Assembly (NCBI GenBank): GCA_016292455.1
Contig: JAEDIL010000096.1
Span: 1-6,836, forward strand
Direction: 5' to 3'
DNA from: Clostridiaceae bacterium
GTDB lineage: Bacteria > Bacillota > Clostridia > Oscillospirales > Acutalibacteraceae
Length of the DNA stretch: 6,836 nucleotides
Shown here piece by piece: positions 5,363 through 6,836 of the stretch. A program made the position numbers and the translations under genes. Below the pieces are notes generated by a model. That model made no database searches. It was not told the origin of the DNA and was given only the letters and a program-made list of their open reading frames with translations. Each line of letters opens with the position of its first letter. Within the stretch, counting starts at the first letter, position 1.

Positions 5363-6284
5363 TCTTCTTCACATGAAATATGCTGTTGAAATTGCAGAAA
5401 CAAAATCAATCAACAAGGCTGCAGAGCGGCTATATGTAGGTCAGCCGACACTCAGCCGCGCCGTCAAGGAGCTTGAAGCGAACCTCGGCGTTGCAATTTT
5501 TGAACGCAGTGCAAAGGGCATGCTGCTGACGGCGGACGGTGAAGCGTTTGTCCGTTATGCAAAGACTGTTCTCAAGCAGGTTGACGAAATTGAAGCAATG
5601 TTCAAAAACGGAAGCGTCAGCCGGAATCGCTTTTCAATTTCCGTTCCCCGTGCAAGCTATATTGCCGAAGCGTTCGCCGCTTTTTCAAAGCTTCTTGAAA
5701 AGGACACTCCGGTTGAAATTTTTTATAAAGAGACCAATTCAATGCGTACATTGCGCAATGTTTTGCAGGAAAATTATAAGCTCGGAATAGTACGCTATGC
5801 CGAAAACTATAACAAGTATTACAAGGCAATGATGAAAGAAAAAGGCTTGGGGCATGAGCTTGTCACAAAATTCCGCTATGTTCTTCTGATGAGCGAAAAA
5901 AGTGAGCTTGCAGAAAAGGACGCTGTCACCTACGATGACCTCAAAGACAAGATTGAAATTGCTCACGCTGACCCATACGTTCCCTCTTTGCCGTTTGCCC
6001 AGATAAAAAAGGAGGAGCTTCCGGATAATTCCGTAGGCAGAATCTTTGTTTTTGAACGGGCCAGCCAGTTTGAGCTGCTTTCGCAGAATCCGGAAACTTT
6101 CATGTGGGTTTCGTCAATCCCGAAGCCGCTTCTCAGCCGATACGGTCTTGTTGAACGCCGCTGTGAGGAAAATCAGCGGATTTACAAGGATGTTCTTATT
6201 TACAGAAAGGAGTACACCCTCAGCCGTCTTGACAATCTTTTTATTGAACAGCTTGCAAGAACAAAGCGCAGGGTGATGAAATAA
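5358..6284 (+). CDS. LysR-type transcriptional regulator; start probably at a non-canonical ATA codon
   Basis: Residues counted from the ATG at 5373 show the LysR winged helix-turn-helix: ETKSINKAAERLYVGQPTLSRAVKELEANLGVAIFER (9-45), then a linker helix and a substrate-binding domain (about 85-290). LysR proteins normally carry 5-8 residues before this helix, as in 'MNLLHMKYAVEIAE'. The codons just upstream of 5373 read ATA AAT CTT CTT CAC, giving exactly (M)NLLH if ATA (5358) initiates. GGGGG at 5346-5350 is 7 bases before it, whereas the ATG at 5373 has no ribosome binding site. From 5300 to 5372 the frame has no ATG, GTG or TTG. If only ATG can start, the gene is 5373-6284 (303 aa). The inducer is unknown. 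The gene is coupled to the phosphodiesterase downstream (2-bp gap). The family call is secure; the start is inference. Confidence 0.85.
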   Translation: MNLLHMKYAVEIAETKSINKAAERLYVGQPTLSRAVKELEANLGVAIFERSAKGMLLTADGEAFVRYAKTVLKQVDEIEAMFKNGSVSRNRFSISVPRASYIAEAFAAFSKLLEKDTPVEIFYKETNSMRTLRNVLQENYKLGIVRYAENYNKYYKAMMKEKGLGHELVTKFRYVLLMSEKSELAEKDAVTYDDLKDKIEIAHADPYVPSLPFAQIKKEELPDNSVGRIFVFERASQFELLSQNPETFMWVSSIPKPLLSRYGLVERRCEENQRIYKDVLIYRKEYTLSRLDNLFIEQLARTKRRVMK

Positions 6285-6286
6285 TC

Positions 6287-6829
6287 ATGAAATGGTTTAT
6301 CGCGTCTGATATTCACGGCAGTGCGTGCTGCTGCAAAGCAATGCTTGAAAGAGTTGAAGCGGAGAATGCTGACCGTATTCTTCTGCTTGGAGATATTCTG
6401 TATCACGGACCGAGAAATGACCTGCCGGAGGAATATGCTCCCAAAAAGGTTATTGAAATGCTTTCGCAATTCAAGGACAGGATTCTTTCGGTCCGCGGAA
6501 ACTGCGACTGCGAAGTTGACCAGATGGTGCTTCCGTTTCCCGTTCTTGCGGAGTATGCACTCCTTGACCTCGGAAGCAGGCTTGTTTTTGCAACGCATGG
6601 TCATCTTTACAATGAGGAGAAGCTGCCGCCGCTCGGGTATGGAAATATTCTTCTTTGCGGTCATACCCATGTTCCGCGCTGTGAAGAGAAGAGCGGATTC
6701 GTTTTCATGAATCCCGGCTCGGTTTCAATTCCTAAAGAAAACAGCGACCGCGGATATATGACGCTTGAAAACGGAGCTTTTCTCTGGAAAAGGCTCGGTG
6801 GAGAAGTGTATAACGAATTCAGAATATGA
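6287..6829 (+). CDS. yfcE: YfcE-type metallophosphodiesterase, 180 aa
   Basis: A complete calcineurin-like metallophosphoesterase closely following Escherichia coli YfcE (about 184 aa) as I recall its sequence. Metal-binding motifs are all present: SDIHG (Asp8, His10), GDILYHGPRN (Asp36, His40), GNCDCEVDQM (Asn72), THGH (His104, His106) and GHTH (His126, His128), then NPGSVSIPK (142-150). HGPRN-LPE-YAPKKV and EVDQM distinguish the YfcE group from other small phosphoesterases. The E. coli enzyme is a cytosolic Mn-dependent phosphodiesterase active on artificial substrates; its natural substrate is not settled. The ATG lies 2 bases after the LysR stop, with GGGTGA in the end of that gene as a distant ribosome binding site, so translational coupling is likely. 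Unusual: Cys14-15-16 just after the DxH motif, and Cys on both sides of Asp74. Confidence 0.92.
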   Translation: MKWFIASDIHGSACCCKAMLERVEAENADRILLLGDILYHGPRNDLPEEYAPKKVIEMLSQFKDRILSVRGNCDCEVDQMVLPFPVLAEYALLDLGSRLVFATHGHLYNEEKLPPLGYGNILLCGHTHVPRCEEKSGFVFMNPGSVSIPKENSDRGYMTLENGAFLWKRLGGEVYNEFRI

Positions 6830-6836
6830 ATTGAAA

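Noticed and set aside
6200..6670. 156-codon minus-strand frame under LysR and yfcE
   Set aside because: It is antisense to two clear genes, rich in Lys/Arg/Ser, and shows no motif; a shadow frame.

Overview
The window looks like chromosomal DNA of a low-to-medium-GC Firmicute, most likely an anaerobic Clostridia member (Oscillospirales-like). I infer this from purine-rich GGAGG/AGGAG ribosome binding sites, consensus sigma-A promoters, a Lys-rich Gram-positive type signal peptide, and the style of the regulators. No marker gene fixes the taxon. I see no phage, insertion sequence, CRISPR array, tRNA or rRNA.

Layout. (1) 1-400 (+): the 3' part of a TetR/AcrR-type regulator cut by the window edge. 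(2) 401-702: a non-coding convergent gap with a perfect 18-bp-stem hairpin that can terminate transcription from both sides. (3) 703-3370 (-): a two-gene operon, a short-chain dehydrogenase/reductase (SDR) followed 46 bp later by a secreted alpha/beta-hydrolase (lipase/esterase-like). It is driven by a near-perfect promoter, TTGACA-17-TATACT. (4) 3371-3880: a 510-bp divergent control region. It holds the SDR promoter, an unexplained minus-strand terminator-like hairpin, three CCGATTT repeats, a tiny ribosome-binding-site-plus-ATG relic, a 14-bp-arm palindrome, three TTACA boxes spaced exactly 10 bp apart, and an extended -10 promoter for the next gene. (5) 3881-6829 (+): a 472-aa helix-turn-helix protein with a large uncharacterised C-terminal region, then a LysR-type regulator whose best start codon appears to be non-canonical, then a YfcE-type metallophosphodiesterase starting 2 bp after the LysR stop.

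How it may work together (inference): the helix-turn-helix protein is transcribed divergently from the SDR-hydrolase pair and is the natural candidate to control it through the dense palindromes and repeats between them. The LysR gene and yfcE are almost certainly co-transcribed and translationally coupled. The helix-turn-helix gene may read through into them, because only a weak hairpin lies between. Three regulators in under 7 kb around one SDR and one exported hydrolase suggest a conditionally expressed module acting on an external, perhaps ester-containing, substrate. The substrate cannot be read from the sequence.

The strongest second-look items are the intergenic control region, the unidentified sensor-like part of the helix-turn-helix protein, the LysR start, the SDR with Asp at the usual catalytic Asn position, and the perfect hairpin at 584-640. 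I do not see a clear new multi-gene system.
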